Shown piece by piece: positions 29,528-31,002 of a stretch of DNA of 31,002 nucleotides. Below the pieces are notes generated by a model. The model saw nothing but the letters and a program-made list of their open reading frames with translations, searched no databases and had not been told where the DNA came from. The position numbers and the translations under genes are program-made. Source of the DNA: CAYFMP01 sp964344215 (GTDB taxonomy: Bacteria > Pseudomonadota > Alphaproteobacteria > Rhodospirillales > Casp-alpha2); contig CAYFMP010000046.1 in assembly GCA_964344215.1 (NCBI GenBank), positions 1 to 31,002 of the forward strand, written 5' to 3'. The stretch's first letter is position 1. Each line of letters starts with the position of its first letter.

Positions 29528-30703
29528 ATGACTGACGGTACCATCGACTGGGAGCTTATCTTCGAGAACGAGGACACCGGTCTGATCCCGCTGATCAACC
29601 GGACCCGGACCCAGGACGGCCTGCGCCAATGCGTCAGCGTCGTCATCCGGAGCGTTTTCCACGGAGCCGAAGACGCCGAAAGCCGGGCCAAGTTCGAATC
29701 GATGATGAACGACCTCATTCCGCCGCCCGAAGCCGGCCTGGAAGACGACGAGGCCGCCATTCAGGAGGAAAAGGCCAAGCTCATCGAGCTCCTGCGCGAG
29801 ATCAAGGACAATCGCCTGGCCGCGGAATCCGGCGACGCGGCCGAGGTGGCTCCGGCCGCTCCCGTCGACGCCGCCGAGGCCTTCACCGAGATTTTCAGCG
29901 CCTTCATCGCCAAGCGCTTTCAGGCCCTGCAGACGGACATCGAGCAGGCCGAAAACAAAGCGGGGAAACTGCCTTTCATGTTGTCGGCCGCCTTCGCCGA
30001 ACGGTTTGACGGCTTGTTGCGTCGTCACGTTCTTCCCAATCTGGTCGGGCGCTGTCGCGGTCTTCTGACCCGGGCCGAGCAACTTCCCGCCGACGAGGCC
30101 CGTGCCTCGCTCGAAAAATCCTTCGAGGATCGCAAGGACTCGGCGGCCCTGGCCGAGGCCTGGAAGGAAGCCTGGGAAGAAGCCACGGGGCAGCAGGAAT
30201 TGCCGCCGAAACCCGAGGAGAAGAAAACGGGTCTGCTGGACCGTTTCAAGAAATCCGAAGGACCGGCGTGGAAGCCCCGCCAACTGACGCCCGAGGAGTG
30301 GAAGGCGAAGGTCAAGGAGATCAAGCAAGCCAACAAGACCCGCGCCGCCGCATGGTCCGAATTCTGCGTCGCCGACGACGCCTATCTGGCGCCGAGGGAC
30401 GACGACAGGGAATTCCTCGGAAACCTGTTCGTCAAGACCCCGGCAGGCCTCGCCAAGCAGATCACCGCGTTGCGCCAGATCGCCGAGCAGGGCGGCGAGG
30501 AGGACGCCAACGTCGGCAAGATGTTCGACAGTTACAGCCAGGGCAAGAACACCGACCTCGCCCTGCTGGCGGTGACCTTCCGCCTGCCCAAGCTGATGCT
30601 GGGCGAGGAGAAGTTCCTGAAAGTCATGCTCAAGGGATACGACGACCGGCGCAAACGGAGTGATTTCCCCTACGTCCTGCGTTATCTGTCCGATCACTTG
30701 TAA
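29528..30703 (+). CDS. Acidic, helix-rich cytosolic protein of unknown function
   Basis: The 391-residue protein starts at ATG 29528 (MTDGTIDWELIFENEDTGLIPLI). It has no signal peptide or membrane segment. The sequence is highly charged and predicted largely helical: an acidic helical stretch around residues 65-100 (EDDEAAIQEEKAKLIELLREIKDN), a Pro/Ala linker, a second helical domain, a basic-acidic hinge (PPKPEEKKTGLLDRFKKSEGPAWKPRQLTPEEW), and a C-terminal domain ending YVLRYLSDHL. I do not recognise the family. Codon composition is like that of its neighbours, and the length and lack of low-complexity decay indicate a real gene. No good ribosome site is visible before the ATG. Confidence 0.75.
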   Translation: MTDGTIDWELIFENEDTGLIPLINRTRTQDGLRQCVSVVIRSVFHGAEDAESRAKFESMMNDLIPPPEAGLEDDEAAIQEEKAKLIELLREIKDNRLAAESGDAAEVAPAAPVDAAEAFTEIFSAFIAKRFQALQTDIEQAENKAGKLPFMLSAAFAERFDGLLRRHVLPNLVGRCRGLLTRAEQLPADEARASLEKSFEDRKDSAALAEAWKEAWEEATGQQELPPKPEEKKTGLLDRFKKSEGPAWKPRQLTPEEWKAKVKEIKQANKTRAAAWSEFCVADDAYLAPRDDDREFLGNLFVKTPAGLAKQITALRQIAEQGGEEDANVGKMFDSYSQGKNTDLALLAVTFRLPKLMLGEEKFLKVMLKGYDDRRKRSDFPYVLRYLSDHL

Positions 30704-30720
30704 GGGGCGTCAACGCCCTC
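30704..30720 (+). terminator. Weak stem-loop after the 29528 gene
   Basis: GGGCG at 30705-30709 and CGCCC at 30714-30718 form a tight hairpin with a TCAA loop directly after the TAA stop. It is followed by TCTCCTCTT rather than a clean T-run, so termination is plausible but weak. Confidence 0.3.
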
Positions 30721-30745
30721 TCCTCTTAGGCCGTAACCGCCTAGA

Positions 30746-30770
30746 GCGGTTCACGTCGATATGGAACCGC
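30746..30770. repeat. Inverted repeat GCGGTTC-N11-GAACCGC (intergenic repeat element)
   Basis: A perfect 7-bp inverted repeat lies in the gap behind the 29528 gene, within a CTAGAGCGGTTC context. Such motifs recur as dispersed intergenic palindromes in many alphaproteobacterial genomes, so it may be one end of a larger repeat element together with the palindrome at 30958-30998. Confidence 0.45.
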
Positions 30771-30957
30771 CGAGACGCGCTCTCCGGTCTCCTGGCAAGG
30801 AGCGGTTCGCGCAGCGATGCGGGGCCATCGGAAACGGGCCGCGACGCCGTCCAGGGGGCCGGAGAACGCGCCCGCGGTCGGTTTTTCGACCTTCCGGCGT
30901 CGTCGAGGAGGCTCGCCGATGCCCCACATCGCCTTCGCATCCTCTCGTAGAGCAGAT

Positions 30958-30998
30958 CATGTTTTGTCGGAATCGCCCGGGCGATCCGTCAAAGCATG
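30958..30998. repeat. 41-nt imperfect palindrome at the window edge
   Basis: The arms run from CATGTTTTGTCGGA into the 14-bp perfect centre ATCGCCCGGGCGAT and out through CCGTCAAAGCATG. All but two positions and one bulged A pair. With AGAGCAGAT before it, this looks like a dispersed palindromic intergenic repeat; the element probably continues past the end of the window. The 299 bases after 30703 contain no gene that I can support. Confidence 0.55.
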
Positions 30999-31002
30999 TG
31001 AA

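Overview
The window reads as a chromosomal segment of a GC-rich alphaproteobacterium, most likely a member of the Rhodospirillales or a relative. This rests on the MocR-type taurine regulator with tpa/ald/xsc/pta, the heterotetrameric sarcosine oxidase operon, the PAS_5-type protein, the EutB/EutC pair, and FNR-like control of a NapC-containing respiratory operon. No rRNA, tRNA, CRISPR array, transposase or prophage module was found.

Left part (1-10.4 kb). A DsrE-like gene broken by two frameshifts (51-404, minus) is followed by a PAS-domain protein, a small heavy-metal-associated-domain protein and a thioredoxin-like [2Fe-2S] ferredoxin. Then comes a taurine and omega-amino-acid block. On the minus strand, a class III aminotransferase (taurine- or beta-alanine-pyruvate) precedes methylmalonate-semialdehyde dehydrogenase. 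On the plus strand, divergent tauR is followed by ald, xsc and pta. Together these would transaminate taurine to sulfoacetaldehyde, recycle alanine to pyruvate with release of ammonium, cleave sulfoacetaldehyde to acetyl phosphate and sulfite, and form acetyl-CoA. Pairs of CTGG-headed repeats with an exact 23-bp pitch lie in both the tpa/tauR and the tauR/ald gaps and are probable TauR sites.

Middle part (10.4-21.4 kb). A LysR regulator is divergent from soxBDAG (sarcosine oxidase). A perfect GAACAT-N11-ATGTTC palindrome lies between them. soxB carries a frameshift in its first 30 codons. A 389-bp gene-free stretch then holds two decamer repeat arrays and an AT-rich patch. It is followed by an orphan HigA-type antitoxin, a small CxxCG protein, a DUF2784 membrane protein, an exported protein of unknown function coupled to a TlpA-like thioredoxin, and an EutB/EutC-like pair on the minus strand.

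Right part (21.5-28.8 kb). The most striking region is a six-gene minus-strand operon. In order of transcription it encodes an exported diheme ethylbenzene-dehydrogenase-like cytochrome, a NapC/NirT tetraheme cytochrome, a Tat-exported four-cluster ferredoxin, an NrfD-type membrane subunit, a Tat-exported molybdopterin oxidoreductase, and a second NapC/NirT cytochrome. A TTGAC-N4-GTCAA FNR/NNR-type box lies at the position expected for a class II promoter just upstream. I read this as a periplasmic anaerobic respiratory complex of unknown substrate. Upstream lies a cytochrome c remnant with a 24-bp tandem duplication and a heme motif that has lost its first cysteine. The window ends with a conserved-looking acidic protein of unknown function and a palindromic intergenic repeat that runs to the window edge.
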